Positions 48,655 to 58,348 of a DNA stretch of 64,000 nt are shown one piece after another. Made by a program: the position numbers and the translations under genes. Under the pieces are notes generated by a model that was given only the letters and a program-made list of their open reading frames with translations, was not told the DNA's origin and ran no database searches. Every line of letters starts with the position of its first letter. Within the stretch, counting starts at the first letter, position 1. Source of the stretch: Janthinobacterium agaricidamnosum (GTDB taxonomy: Bacteria > Pseudomonadota > Gammaproteobacteria > Burkholderiales > Burkholderiaceae_D). The stretch lies in contig NZ_CP033019.1 of assembly GCF_003667705.1 (NCBI RefSeq), positions 4,030,001-4,094,000 of the forward strand, read 5' to 3'.

Positions 48655-49842
48655 TTAAAACAAATCCAGCTGCCCCGCATTGCCTTTTTTTACTTTTGCA
48701 CCCAATGGCGGCACCACCAGTGGCCGGCGGAACTGCGTGCAATCGAGCTGTTTGAAGCGGCCACCCTTGCCGTGCAGCCCCAGCCGGTGCACGGCCTTTT
48801 CAAAGCGCTGGCGGATGAGGTCGGCCCACACGCCTTCGCCCCGCATGCGCGCGCCGAACGCGCTGTCGTAATCCTTGCCGCCACGCATTTCGCGCACCCG
48901 GTTCATCACGCGCTGTGCTCGTTCCGGGAAGTGCGCTTCCAGCCATTGCTGGAACAAGGGACTCACTTCCCACGGCAGGCGCAGCACCACGTAATGGGCG
49001 TGGATGGCGCCCGCGTCGCGCACGGCTTCGAGCAGTTGCTCGATTTCCGGCTCCGTCACGAAAGGAATGATGGGTGCGATGCTCACGCCCAAGGGGATGC
49101 CCGCGTCCGTCAGGGTGCGGATGGTACGCAGGCGCCGCGCCGGTGCGGCCGCGCGCGGCTCCAGCGTGCGCGCGATGGCCGGGTCCAGCGTCGTGACAGT
49201 GACGGCCACGGCCGCCAGGCGCCTGGCCGCCATGGGCGCCAGTATGTCGATATCGCGCTCGATCAGCGACGATTTCGTGATCAGCGCCACGGGGTGATCG
49301 CACTCGTGCAGCACTTCCAGCACGCGCCGCGTCAGCTGTCGTTCCCGTTCGCACGGCTGATACGCATCCGTGTTCACGCCCAGGGCGATCGGTTCGGCCA
49401 CATACGACGGCCTGGCCAGTTCGCGCCGCAAGAGTTCGGGGGCGTTCACCTTGGCGTAGATGCGGCTTTCGAAGTCCAGGCCCGGCGACAGTCCCAAATA
49501 GCTGTGCGTAGGGCGGGCAAAGCAATAAATACAGCCATGTTCGCAACCCCGGTAGGGGTTCAGCGACACATTGAACGGCAAATCGGGCGAAGCGTTGCGC
49601 GTGAGGATGGTGCGCGCCTGCTCGTCGCTGACCTGCGTCTTCCAGGTCGGCGCCGCCTCCACATCCGCCTCGTCCAGGCCACCCACGCTCCAGCCATCAT
49701 CGAAACCGGCGCGCGCATGCGCCTCGTAGCGCCCTTGCAGGTTCGAGACGGCCCCGCGCCCCTTGTGGGCTTTCAGCGATTGCGGCGGCAGTATGGCTTG
49801 CCCGGCGAAGCCGTCATCGTGCTCTGGAATGATTGCTTTCAT
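48655..49842 (-). CDS. PA0069-type radical SAM protein (SplB-like)
   Basis: A 395-residue radical SAM protein of the group related to spore photoproduct lyase, found in many proteobacteria and known as PA0069 in Pseudomonas. The CxxxCxxC cluster motif is RGCEHGCIYCFARPTHSYLG (about residues 98-117). The reaction is unknown; a DNA-repair link is plausible because an SOS operator precedes it. I use the ATG at 49842; in-frame codons further upstream lie inside the LexA box. Confidence 0.88.
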   Translation of the reverse strand: MKAIIPEHDDGFAGQAILPPQSLKAHKGRGAVSNLQGRYEAHARAGFDDGWSVGGLDEADVEAAPTWKTQVSDEQARTILTRNASPDLPFNVSLNPYRGCEHGCIYCFARPTHSYLGLSPGLDFESRIYAKVNAPELLRRELARPSYVAEPIALGVNTDAYQPCERERQLTRRVLEVLHECDHPVALITKSSLIERDIDILAPMAARRLAAVAVTVTTLDPAIARTLEPRAAAPARRLRTIRTLTDAGIPLGVSIAPIIPFVTEPEIEQLLEAVRDAGAIHAHYVVLRLPWEVSPLFQQWLEAHFPERAQRVMNRVREMRGGKDYDSAFGARMRGEGVWADLIRQRFEKAVHRLGLHGKGGRFKQLDCTQFRRPLVVPPLGAKVKKGNAGQLDLF

Positions 49843-49857
49843 GAACGGCCCCATCAA

Positions 49858-49873
49858 CTGTATATACGTACAG
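49858..49873 (-). promoter_or_regulatory. LexA (SOS) box
   Basis: CTGTATATACGTACAG fits the CTGT-N8-ACAG palindrome, with an alternating AT centre much like the E. coli consensus. It ends 15 bases before the radical SAM start and lies next to the predicted -10 element, so bound LexA would block transcription. PA0069 orthologues are LexA-regulated in Pseudomonas, which agrees. Confidence 0.82.
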
Positions 49874-49874
49874 T

Positions 49875-49903
49875 ATACTATGCCGCTGTGCGGCCAAGAT
49901 CAA
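49875..49903 (-). promoter_or_regulatory. predicted promoter of the radical SAM gene
   Basis: Minus strand: TTGATC (49898-49903), a 17-base spacer, TAGTAT (49875-49880). Each hexamer matches the sigma-70 consensus at four of six positions. The LexA box starts two bases downstream of the -10 element. Confidence 0.5.
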
Positions 49904-49922
49904 GGGCTACCGTACTGCCGTT

Positions 49923-50630
49923 TCAAGCTTTTTCGCCGTGCGACATGACATAACTCAACTGCTGCGCGACAAAGCCGTCAAATGCCGTGATCAGGGGAAC
50001 GAAGCGGGAAGCGTCCTGCTCCAACTGCATCAGGGCATAGCACGTCGCTTCCAGGGTCGATAACTGGTCTGGCGCATGCGCCTTGCGGATCAGATAATGG
50101 GAAGCGGGTGTATCGCGCAGCGGCAGGCGCGGCAACTGTTGCAACAGGGGATTCAGATACAGCATCTTGCGGCTCTTGCGCCAGGTGGCGTCCAGCACCA
50201 CCAGCCGCAATTGGCTCGCAAATCGGGGCGGATCGAGCAAGATGGACGGGTCGAGCGCTGGCGGCGGCGCGATGCCCAGCGAACGGTCGCCTGGCGTATC
50301 CGGGTACAGCAGCACATTGTGCTTGTCGGCCAACAATTGGGCAAGGGTGTCGGGGGCAAACTGTTCGCCCGTCAGCAGGCGGCTGTTGGGCAGGCTCAGA
50401 TGCAGCAAGCGGGCGCTGCCCTTGGCGTTGTGGACTTCCAGCGGATGCTGGAGGATCAGCACGTCCACGGCGTGGGCGACGGGGGCAGTCCAGCGGCAAA
50501 TGCAGCTGGACGCAGCGCGCAGGCAGACCGGGCAGCGTGCCCGTTTGGCGGGTTCAGCCTGGAAGGAGGATGCGGCGCCAGGGCTGGCGATCGCGCTGGA
50601 AATAGAGCGGGAGGTACGGCGGGTGGTCAT
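49923..50630 (-). CDS. DTW-domain tRNA-uridine aminocarboxypropyltransferase
   Basis: Predicted TapT/TuaA-type enzyme that adds the 3-amino-3-carboxypropyl group from SAM to tRNA uridine. The 235-residue protein has zinc-type cysteines in RCPVCLRAASSCICRW, then LILQHPLEVHNAKGSARLL, a variant of the DTW motif (DATWRKSRKM, about residue 156) and SHYLIRKAHAPDQLSTLEA. It lies upstream of the LexA-controlled gene on the same strand but has its own start region. Confidence 0.87.
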   Translation of the reverse strand: MTTRRTSRSISSAIASPGAASSFQAEPAKRARCPVCLRAASSCICRWTAPVAHAVDVLILQHPLEVHNAKGSARLLHLSLPNSRLLTGEQFAPDTLAQLLADKHNVLLYPDTPGDRSLGIAPPPALDPSILLDPPRFASQLRLVVLDATWRKSRKMLYLNPLLQQLPRLPLRDTPASHYLIRKAHAPDQLSTLEATCYALMQLEQDASRFVPLITAFDGFVAQQLSYVMSHGEKA

Positions 50631-50701
50631 GGCGGAGCGCGTTCGCGGCTGTCTTCAAGCCGCGATTGTAGCGCCCACGCCATTCCAAGGGGAACCTGCG
50701 C

Positions 50702-52459
50702 TTAAAACTCTTCCCAGTCGTCGGCACCGGATGCCACCGGCGTCTTCGGTGTGCGTGCACGCACAGCGTCCGCTGGCGCCGCCTTGCCCGGCGCAGGCGC
50801 GGCCACGGAGGGTGCCGGCGTCCGCGGCGTGGCGTGCCGCATGGCAGGCCGCACCGCAGCTTTGATGGGCTCAGACGCCGTCACGGACGGAGCAGCACTG
50901 GCCGATGCATATTGCTGCGTGGCATCGAGCTTGAACACGCCCACCACGTCGGCCAGCTTGGCTGCCTGTTCCTGCATGGATTCGGCCGCCGCCGCCGCTT
51001 CTTCCACGAGGGCCGCGTTTTGCTGCGTTACCTGGTCCATCTGGCCGATGGCCCGGTTGACTTGTTCGATGCCGGTGCGCTGCTCATCGCTGGCGTCGGT
51101 GATCTGGTTCATGATCTGCGTCACGTGGCTGATGCTTTGCACGATCTCGTCCATGGTGCGGCCCGCCTTGTCCACCAGTTGCGAACCGGCCTCGACCTTT
51201 TGCACGGAATCGTCGATCAAGCCCTTGATTTCCTTGGCCGCCGCGCTGGAGCGCTGCGCCAGGTTGCGCACCTCGGAGGCCACGACGGCAAAACCACGGC
51301 CCTGCTCGCCGGCGCGGGCTGCTTCGACGGCCGCGTTCAGGGCCAGGATATTCGTCTGGAAGGCGATGGCGTCGATGACGCTGATGATGTCGACGATCTT
51401 GCGCGAGGAATCGTTGATCGAGCCCATGGTGCTGACCACTTCCGAGACCACCACGCCACCCTTGCTGGCGATCTGCGAGGCGTCGATGGCCAGCTGGTTG
51501 GCGCTGCGCGCATTGTCGGCGTTGAGTTTCACGGTGGAGGTCAGCTCTTCCATGGACGATGCCGTCTCTTCCAGCGAACTGGCCTGCTCTTCCGTGCGCG
51601 ACGACAGGTCCAGGTTGCCGGCCGCGATTTCGCTCGACGCCGTGCTGATCGATTCGGTGCCGGCGCGCACCTGGCCCACGATACTGACCAGTTTATCGTT
51701 CATGTTTTTCAGCGCGTGCATCAATTGCCCCGTCTCATCGCGGCTTTCCACGACGATATGGCTGGTCAGGTCGCCGGCGGAAACGGCTTGCGCCACCTCG
51801 ACTGCACGCGTGATGGGACGCGTGATCGAGCGCGTGATCCAGTAGGCGCAGGCAATGCCCAGCAAGATGGCCACCACGCCCAGCGAGATCAGCAGCAGGC
51901 GGCCGTTTTCGTAGCGCGAACGAATTTGCGCAGCCGTTTCGTCGAGCAATTTGGCTTCCAGCAGTTCCAGCTTCTTCAACGACGCCAGATAGATGTCGCG
52001 CTTGGCGACCATGTCGCCTTCGTACAGGCGCTTGCCCAATTCCAGATCGCCCGCATTCTTGGCCTTGAACACATTCTTGCGTACTTCCGTGTAAGCCTTG
52101 CGCGTGCTCAGCACCTCCTGGTACAGCGATTGCTCTTCGGCATTCAGCTCGCTTTTGCCGATAGCGTTCTGAATTTCCGTGGCGCGTGCCGACGAGACGG
52201 CCATTTCCTGTTCAAACTGCTTCTGGTGTTCGGGATCGCCGACTTTCCAGGCCGCCGCCGTGCGCGCCGCGTTCACCTCGATGACCTTGGTCCATTCACC
52301 AATCAGGCGCTCGTTGCGCACCTTGACGTTGACCAGCGCATCGGTTTCCTTGCTGGCGCTTTGCATCTGCACGATGCCCACCACGGTCAGGGTCGTCAAC
52401 AGGAGCAGGACGGCGGCAAAACCGCCACCGAGACGTACGCCGATTTTGAGGTTTTTCAT
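50702..52459 (-). CDS. methyl-accepting chemotaxis protein with 4HB sensor
   Basis: A 585-residue chemoreceptor from the ATG at 52459 ([14 protein letters not shown]). One membrane helix (about 10-31), a periplasmic four-helix-bundle sensor of about 150 residues, a second helix (about 190-210), HAMP, and the signalling domain with the tip around [20 protein letters not shown]. The tail DDWEEF is the same type of CheR tether as in the receptor at 15513, also after an Ala/Pro linker. The ligand is unknown. Confidence 0.93.
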   Translation of the reverse strand: MKNLKIGVRLGGGFAAVLLLLTTLTVVGIVQMQSASKETDALVNVKVRNERLIGEWTKVIEVNAARTAAAWKVGDPEHQKQFEQEMAVSSARATEIQNAIGKSELNAEEQSLYQEVLSTRKAYTEVRKNVFKAKNAGDLELGKRLYEGDMVAKRDIYLASLKKLELLEAKLLDETAAQIRSRYENGRLLLISLGVVAILLGIACAYWITRSITRPITRAVEVAQAVSAGDLTSHIVVESRDETGQLMHALKNMNDKLVSIVGQVRAGTESISTASSEIAAGNLDLSSRTEEQASSLEETASSMEELTSTVKLNADNARSANQLAIDASQIASKGGVVVSEVVSTMGSINDSSRKIVDIISVIDAIAFQTNILALNAAVEAARAGEQGRGFAVVASEVRNLAQRSSAAAKEIKGLIDDSVQKVEAGSQLVDKAGRTMDEIVQSISHVTQIMNQITDASDEQRTGIEQVNRAIGQMDQVTQQNAALVEEAAAAAESMQEQAAKLADVVGVFKLDATQQYASASAAPSVTASEPIKAAVRPAMRHATPRTPAPSVAAPAPGKAAPADAVRARTPKTPVASGADDWEEF

Positions 52460-52524
52460 TGCGTGATTCCTATCTGAAAAAAACAATGCACAGACGCCAC
52501 GAAACCGACCTGCTGCTACGTATC

Positions 52525-52552
52525 AATATAGCAGGCATCTGCCGTGCGGCAA
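52525..52552 (-). promoter_or_regulatory. predicted promoter of the second chemoreceptor
   Basis: Minus strand: TTGCCG (52547-52552), a 16-base spacer, TATATT (52525-52530), about 70 bases before the ATG. It looks like a sigma-70 promoter; I found no flagellar sigma-28 motif here. Confidence 0.5.
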
Positions 52553-52723
52553 TCACGAGCGGCGACGCAACGGTAGGCGCGTCACCAGAATGGCAGCACG
52601 CCGCAGCGCACCACTTTGGAGCAGATTGTGAGTGAATCAGAGTGGTATTGCAAGAAATAACATGCAGAAAAGCAACAACCAGAAGACGGTATGCCGCCAC
52701 GAACGGGCGGCAGGCAAGCAAGG

Positions 52724-53236
52724 TCAGTTTTGCTTCACATAGATCAATTTTGATGTATCGAAACCCAAGCCACCGGCTTTCTCGATCAGGCGCCGCTGCA
52801 AGGCAAGATCCATGGTGGGCGTGCGCGACAGCAACCAGAAGTAGGACTTGTCGGGGCCGCTGATCATGGAATAGCTGTAATCTTGCTGGTCCAAATCAAA
52901 CACGATGTAGGAACCATAGAAGGGCCCGAAAAACGACACTTTCAGGTAGCCCACGTCTTTCTTGTCGACGAAATACGCCTTGCCTTCCGCTTCCTTCCAC
53001 TTCGCGTCCGCATCCTTGTAGCCGCGGTTGAGCACTTTCAGGCCGCCATCCTGGCGCAGGCTGTAGTCGGCCGTCACGTGGCTCAGGCCCCGCTCGAACG
53101 AATGGTCGAGGCGCGCGATCTCATACCATTTGCCCAGATAACGGGTCGTGTCGAAATTGCTGACAGGTACAATATTCTCGGGCCGGCCTACGCAGCCGGC
53201 CAGCACGAGCACACATAGCAATAATATTCTTTTCAT
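52724..53236 (-). CDS. blc: outer-membrane lipocalin, Blc-like
   Basis: A 170-residue lipoprotein: signal MKRILLLCVLVLAGC with the lipobox LAGC, then the lipocalin motif YLGKWYEIARLDHSFERG (about residues 33-50) and RGYKDADAKWKEAEG. Typical barrel strands continue to the C-terminus. Such proteins bind fatty acids or lysophospholipids in the outer membrane under envelope stress. The start at 53236 is supported by GGAGAA just upstream; four extra residues are possible. Confidence 0.92.
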   Translation of the reverse strand: MKRILLLCVLVLAGCVGRPENIVPVSNFDTTRYLGKWYEIARLDHSFERGLSHVTADYSLRQDGGLKVLNRGYKDADAKWKEAEGKAYFVDKKDVGYLKVSFFGPFYGSYIVFDLDQQDYSYSMISGPDKSYFWLLSRTPTMDLALQRRLIEKAGGLGFDTSKLIYVKQN

Positions 53237-53261
53237 GTTTTTCTCCATCGGGTTGAATCAG

Positions 53262-54062
53262 TCAGGGCAGCAGCGCGCGGTCCAGGATGCGGCGGATTGC
53301 GCCATTGGCTTGCATGCGCACGATGGCGGCATTGAATTGTTCTATAAAGTCATCGCGATAAGGGTAGGCGGCAGGCCGGCGCTCCGTAAAACCCAGGTGG
53401 CCCTGCTGGCTGGCCAGCTGCGCGGTTTCCTGTATCGCCTGCATCGGCGTGCCCGGCGCACCCTCGCGCCGGATGCGCTGCAATTCCCACTGCGCCGACA
53501 GGCGGTCGCTGACATAGCAATCGATACGCCCGCGCATCAGCTTGAGCAGATTCGTGCGCGTGCCCTTGGCCGTATCGAACACGATGCTGGCCGCTTGCAG
53601 GGCTGCCGTCTGTTGCGCATCGCCCAGCAAAAAACCCGCGTTCACGCCGATGTGCAGGCCGCCGTAATCGGCGGGCCACTGCCGCAGCGCCCGTTTCGCC
53701 AGCACGTCCTGGTTGCACAGCACCACCAGCTGCTCCATCAGCAACGGCACGGAATAGCGCACGTACGGCCGCTCGCTGCGCCACGAATACGGCGGATACA
53801 GGGCAAACGCCTCGCCTGTCTGCAGCATCAGCACGCCCCGTTTCCACGGCACGGGACGCAGTTGCACCGCATATTGCGGCATCGATTGCACGGCTTCGCG
53901 CACGATCTCCGTGTAGATGCCTTTCAGCTGGCCGTTGTCGACGTAGGAGTACGGCGGATAATCGTCGTCGCCATAGATCACCAGCGGCGTCGCCCCCTCC
54001 GCCCGCGCACTGGCAGCGAGGAACAGGCATAGCGCGGCAGGCAGGATGAACATTCTGGACAT
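53262..54062 (-). CDS. periplasmic amino acid-binding-like protein (SBP family 3)
   Basis: A 266-residue exported protein with a signal peptide (MSRMFILPAALCLFLAASARA) and the family 3 solute-binding fold: YGDDDYPPYSYVDNGQLKGIYTEIV at the start of the mature chain, PWKRGVLMLQTGEAFALYPPYSW, and LMRGRIDCYVSDRLSAQWEL. No ABC permease lies beside it, so it may serve as a receptor partner or act with a distant transporter. It lies 25 bases upstream of blc, on the same strand. Confidence 0.82.
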   Translation of the reverse strand: MSRMFILPAALCLFLAASARAEGATPLVIYGDDDYPPYSYVDNGQLKGIYTEIVREAVQSMPQYAVQLRPVPWKRGVLMLQTGEAFALYPPYSWRSERPYVRYSVPLLMEQLVVLCNQDVLAKRALRQWPADYGGLHIGVNAGFLLGDAQQTAALQAASIVFDTAKGTRTNLLKLMRGRIDCYVSDRLSAQWELQRIRREGAPGTPMQAIQETAQLASQQGHLGFTERRPAAYPYRDDFIEQFNAAIVRMQANGAIRRILDRALLP

Positions 54063-54095
54063 GCCGGAAGATTAGCATGGAAGCGCGAAAACCGA

Positions 54096-55133
54096 TCATC
54101 CGTTCGCGCTGTTCGTGCCCAGCATTTCGTCGAGTTGCGCCAGGGTGCTTGAATCCTTCACCACGGCGCGCAGCCACAGGTGCAGCGGCAGCTCGCCCCA
54201 GCTGGCAGCCTTGTCGGCCAGGTAGGCGACGGGGCTATGCGGCTCCGTGCGGCGGAAAAAATCGGCCACCTGACGCAGCTGGGCCAGCGCCTGCTGGCGC
54301 TGCACGATGGCGCCCCCGCCTGCGCCTGCGTCAGCGCCCTGGCCAGCGGCCCTCGGCACACCGGCAAAGTCCGCATCCGGTGACAGCGGCGCGATGAAAT
54401 GAATGGCGTTTTCCAGCGCTTCGCGGGCGGCGCGAAAACTCGGACCGTCGACGCCGAAACGCGCGTCGACGCTGCGCTCGAACGCCAGCAGCGACTGCAT
54501 GCAGTACTGGGCATCGGCCAGCAAGGCGTCGGAAAAGGCGCGCGAGTTCCTTTGCCGCGCCGCCTCCATCTGCGCCAGGGGCACGCCTTCGTCGTGGCGC
54601 GCATCGCCCCAGCCCTGCTCCGCCGCGCCCGGCACCAGGCTGGCGGCCGCACGCTGGCGCGCCGCATCGAAATCCTGCAGCGAAAACAGGCCGTCGGCGC
54701 CTTCCGTCAGCGGGATCTCGCGCAGCAGCTGCGGCGTGCGCGAGAGCAGCCAGAAGACATTGCCGATGCGCTGTTCCTGGTCGCCCTCTTCCGCCGGCGG
54801 ATACAGGCCATCCCAATAGCGCTCGCACAGGCCGGCCAGCAGCGCGTAGCCGTCGCCCAGGCCGCGGAAGTGGCGCGTTTTCGCGTGCGCCTCGGCCAGC
54901 CACACGGCCACGCGCAAATCCTTGCTGTGCGTGGCGATCAGCTGTTCGCAGCGCGTCGCCACGAAAGGCCAGTCGGCTTCCTTCAGCGCCGTCACCCACT
55001 CGCCCTGGTCCAGGCTCGGGTCGTCGTGCTGGCGCGCGCGCGCGATGGCGTCGAGCTCCTGGCTGAAGGTGATGTCTTCGCCGCAGGGACTGACGGCGCT
55101 GACGGGGTGCAGCAACTGCTCCAGATTGAACAT
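54096..55133 (-). CDS. tssA: type VI secretion protein TssA (ImpA N-terminal family)
   Basis: Baseplate/sheath-coordinating subunit of the type VI machine, 345 residues. The ImpA N-terminal domain covers about residues 5-120 and contains HPVSAVSPCGEDITF, YALLAGLCERYWDGLYPPAEEGD and WLLSRTPQL. The rest is helical with a variable C-terminal part. It is the last gene of the minus-strand half of the cluster and lies 34 bases after tssH. Confidence 0.9.
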   Translation of the reverse strand: MFNLEQLLHPVSAVSPCGEDITFSQELDAIARARQHDDPSLDQGEWVTALKEADWPFVATRCEQLIATHSKDLRVAVWLAEAHAKTRHFRGLGDGYALLAGLCERYWDGLYPPAEEGDQEQRIGNVFWLLSRTPQLLREIPLTEGADGLFSLQDFDAARQRAAASLVPGAAEQGWGDARHDEGVPLAQMEAARQRNSRAFSDALLADAQYCMQSLLAFERSVDARFGVDGPSFRAAREALENAIHFIAPLSPDADFAGVPRAAGQGADAGAGGGAIVQRQQALAQLRQVADFFRRTEPHSPVAYLADKAASWGELPLHLWLRAVVKDSSTLAQLDEMLGTNSANG

Positions 55134-55167
55134 GGTGCCCTCCGCAGGGTGACGTTACTTGCTGACG

Positions 55168-57810
55168 TTATTTGATGGTGTATTTGAACTGCCCCTGCTT
55201 ATTTGCAGTGACGCGTATCGACGCGAGCGGCTCGCCTGCCGCCATGCGCGCCAGCACCGCTTCGGCGATCGCCGGCAGCAGGCTGCCGTTCAGAATTTGA
55301 TCGACATTACGCGCGCCCGAATCGACCTCGGTGCAGCGCGCCAGCACGGCGTCGACCAGGCCAGCATCGTGACTGAACTGCGCCTGGTGGTTGCGCGCGA
55401 TGCGTGCGCCTATCCTCGCCAGCTTCAGGGCGATGATTTCGGCCAGCACCGCGTCGTTCAGGGGATAAAACGGCAGCACTTTCAGGCGCCCCAGCAGGGC
55501 CGGCTTGAAGTGCGCCACCAGTTGCGGGCGCACCAGTTCTTCCAGCGCGGCCGGCGTGGGCAAGTCTTGCGCGACCCGGTTCAGGCAGGCGGCCATCATG
55601 GCGCCGGACCCCAGGTTCGACGTGGCGATGATGATGGTGTTGCGAAAATCGACTTCGCGCCCTTCCGCATCATCGAGCACGCCCTTGTCGAACACCTGGA
55701 AGAACAATTCGAGCACGTCGGGGTGGGCTTTTTCCGCCTCGTCGAGCAGCACCACGCTGTAGGGCTGGCGCCGCACGGCTTCCGTCAGCACGCCGCCTTC
55801 GCCATAGCCGACATAGCCGGGCGGCGAGCCTTTCAGGCCCGCCACGCTGTGCGCTTCCTGGTACTCGCTCATATTGATGGTAATGAGCTTGCGCTCGCCG
55901 CCGTACAGCAGATCGGCCAGCGCCAGCGCCGTTTCCGTCTTGCCCGTGCCCGACGGCCCCGTGAACAGGAACACGGCTTGCGGCTTGTTCGGGTCGTCCA
56001 GGCTGGCGCGCGCCGTGCGCACGCGCTGCGCCACCGCGTCGATGACGTGGTCCTGTCCCAGCACCCGTTCGCGCAGCGCGCCCTCCAGGGTCAGCACCGT
56101 GCGGATCTCGTCCTTGAGCATTTTTCCCAGCGGGATGCCGGTCCAGCCGGCGACGATGCCGGCCACCACCTGCGCATCGACTTCCAGCGGCGACAGCGGC
56201 GCCTCTCCCTGCAGGGCCGCCAGCTCTTCCTTCAGCGCCAGCAGGCGCGCCGCGCCGATCTCGCCCGGCCGCTCGCCGCGCAGCTGCGCGCGCAAGTCGC
56301 CAATCTGCGCCACCAGCGTTTTTTCGCGCTCCCAGCGCTGCGCCAGCGCCGCGATCTGCGCCTGTCCTTCGTCATGCTCGCGCCGCAGCTGCGCCAGGCG
56401 CACGGCGCCGGCATTGTCGGGCGCTTCGCCATCGGCCGCTTCGCGGCTCAGGGCGGCGATTTCCGCACCGATGCGTTCCTGCCGCCGGTGCGCGTTTTCC
56501 AGCTGCGCCGGCGTGGCGCGCTGGCCCAGCGCCACCTTGGCGCACGCCGTATCGAGCACGCTGATGGCCTTGTCGGGAAGCTGGCGCCCGCTGATGTAGC
56601 GGTGCGACAGGCGTACCGCCTCGACGATGGCGGCGTCGCGCACGCGGATGCCGAAATGGCGCTCCATCAGCGGCGCCATGGCGCGCAGCATGGCGCAGGC
56701 GATGTCTTCGCTCGGCTCTTCCACCTTCACCACCTGGAAGCGCCGCGCCAGCGCCGCATCCTTTTCAAAGTACTTTTTGTACTCGCTCCAGGTGGTGGCG
56801 GCGATGGTGCGCAGGGCGCCGCGCGCCAGCGCCGGTTTCAGCAGATTGGCCGCGTCGTTCTGTCCCGCCTGGCCGCCGGCGCCGATCATGGTGTGCGCCT
56901 CGTCGATGAAGAGGATGATCGGATGCGGGCTTTTCGTCACCTCGTCGATGACATTTTTCAGCCGGCTTTCGAACTCGCCCTTCACGCTGGCGCCGGCCTG
57001 CAGCAAGCCCATGTCGAGCGCGTGGATGTGCGCGCCCTGCAGCACCTCGGGCACGTCGCCGGCGGCGATGCGCAAGGCCAGGCCTTCCACCACGGCCGTC
57101 TTGCCCACGCCCGCCTCGCCCGTGAGTATCGGATTGTTCTGGCGCCGGCGCAGCAGGATGTCGACGGCCTGGCGTATCTCGGCCTCGCGGCCGATCACGG
57201 GATCGAGCTTGCCGTCGCGCGCCAGCTGCGTCAGGTCGGTGGTGAACTGGTCCAGCGCCGGGGATTTGCTGGCCAGGGCGGCAACAGGATCTTCGGACAG
57301 GTCGGCAAGCTGCGGCACCGCCGCGCTTTCCTCTTCATCAGAACCTGCCGTCAGCTTGTCCGGATGGTGTTTCAACTGCTCCACGCTGAAGCGGGCGAAC
57401 AGCTTCGAGCCGCGGTACGCGAGCTGCGACAGTTCCGGCTCCGTCAGCAGCGCCAGCAACAGATGGCGGCTGCGGATGGGCCCTGGCCGCGTCGTGTCCA
57501 GCGAAGCGATCAGCCAGGCGTGTTCGAACAGCAGCGGCAAGTGCCGCGAAAACACGGGCGTGCGCGCGCTGCCCGTCCTGAAGCCGCCGATCTCGCGGCG
57601 CAGGTCCGCCTCCAGCGCCGTCAGGCTGATTTCGCTGCGCCGCGCGATGGTGACGAAATCGCTGCGCTCCTGCTCCAGCAGCGCCAGGAACAGGTGCTCG
57701 ACATCGACTTCGTACTGGCCCAGTCCCACGCAGATGGCGGCGGCGCGGGTGGCGGCCGTGCGCGCCGTGTCATTGAGTTTGGCGATCAAGGTTTTCAAAT
57801 GATTGCTCAT
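55168..57810 (-). CDS. tssH: type VI secretion AAA+ ATPase TssH (ClpV)
   Basis: Hexameric ATPase that recycles contracted sheath, 880 residues. The N-terminal Clp-N region (about 1-150) binds the sheath protein. The two AAA+ modules have Walker A motifs GEAGVGKTAVVEG (about residue 225) and GPSGTGKTETALAL (about 625). The Walker B of the first is ILFIDEAHTMIGAGG. The ClpV branch rather than ClpB is supported by position and by the N-terminal region. It overlaps tssE by four bases. Confidence 0.95.
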   Translation of the reverse strand: MSNHLKTLIAKLNDTARTAATRAAAICVGLGQYEVDVEHLFLALLEQERSDFVTIARRSEISLTALEADLRREIGGFRTGSARTPVFSRHLPLLFEHAWLIASLDTTRPGPIRSRHLLLALLTEPELSQLAYRGSKLFARFSVEQLKHHPDKLTAGSDEEESAAVPQLADLSEDPVAALASKSPALDQFTTDLTQLARDGKLDPVIGREAEIRQAVDILLRRRQNNPILTGEAGVGKTAVVEGLALRIAAGDVPEVLQGAHIHALDMGLLQAGASVKGEFESRLKNVIDEVTKSPHPIILFIDEAHTMIGAGGQAGQNDAANLLKPALARGALRTIAATTWSEYKKYFEKDAALARRFQVVKVEEPSEDIACAMLRAMAPLMERHFGIRVRDAAIVEAVRLSHRYISGRQLPDKAISVLDTACAKVALGQRATPAQLENAHRRQERIGAEIAALSREAADGEAPDNAGAVRLAQLRREHDEGQAQIAALAQRWEREKTLVAQIGDLRAQLRGERPGEIGAARLLALKEELAALQGEAPLSPLEVDAQVVAGIVAGWTGIPLGKMLKDEIRTVLTLEGALRERVLGQDHVIDAVAQRVRTARASLDDPNKPQAVFLFTGPSGTGKTETALALADLLYGGERKLITINMSEYQEAHSVAGLKGSPPGYVGYGEGGVLTEAVRRQPYSVVLLDEAEKAHPDVLELFFQVFDKGVLDDAEGREVDFRNTIIIATSNLGSGAMMAACLNRVAQDLPTPAALEELVRPQLVAHFKPALLGRLKVLPFYPLNDAVLAEIIALKLARIGARIARNHQAQFSHDAGLVDAVLARCTEVDSGARNVDQILNGSLLPAIAEAVLARMAAGEPLASIRVTANKQGQFKYTIK

Positions 57811-58283
57811 GCGGCGGCTCCCTTGCGGTTGATCGAATAGCGCAGCGACGACGGCTGCAGCACGGCGTCGAAATTCACCGCCTCGCCGCCGGCCATCACG
57901 GCCAGGGTGCCGCTGATGACGAAGCCGACGCGGTTGATGCTGCCCGCTTCGCGCTCCAGGCGGGCGCGTACATTGCGCAGGCGCGGTTCATGGCGTTCGA
58001 TGGCCGCCTTCAGCGCGGCGCAGATGCGGGCGCGGTCATCGCTGCTGGACAGGCACATGCCGGCGAAATCGATGAGGCCATAGTTGACGATGGAGGCCGC
58101 GCATTCCGGATAGGCGTCGAGCGCGCCGGGCGGCAGGGCCACGCGCGTGTTGAGCAGTTCCTCCAGGTCGCGCGCCACCGCATCCTTCAATTGTTCCAGC
58201 GACAGGCGCACCGCCACGCCGCCCGCCGCACCGCCGCCGTCATCCATCAGGCGGTCAAACAGGCCAGGTACATAACTGTCCAT
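57807..58283 (-). CDS. tssE: type VI secretion baseplate protein TssE
   Basis: gp25-like baseplate subunit, 158 residues from the ATG at 58283 (MDSYVPGLFDRLMDD), with CAGGAGA upstream. The GPW/gp25 region includes LSLEQLKDAVARDLEELLNTR and IVNYGLIDFAGM, then a conserved EPRL (HEPRLRNVRARLE). The frame extends upstream to 58436 without similarity, so this start is preferred. It ends in an ATGA overlap with tssH. Confidence 0.93.
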   Translation of the reverse strand: MDSYVPGLFDRLMDDGGGAAGGVAVRLSLEQLKDAVARDLEELLNTRVALPPGALDAYPECAASIVNYGLIDFAGMCLSSSDDRARICAALKAAIERHEPRLRNVRARLEREAGSINRVGFVISGTLAVMAGGEAVNFDAVLQPSSLRYSINRKGAAA

Positions 58284-58348
58284 GCGCTCTCCTGAAAAAT
58301 CGGCGCGGCGCGCGGCGAAGGTGGCCGCCGCGCGCCGCGCACCATGGA

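Noticed and set aside
55159..57840. 893-codon plus-strand frame opposite tssH
   Set aside because: Shadow of the ClpV gene, no recognisable domain.
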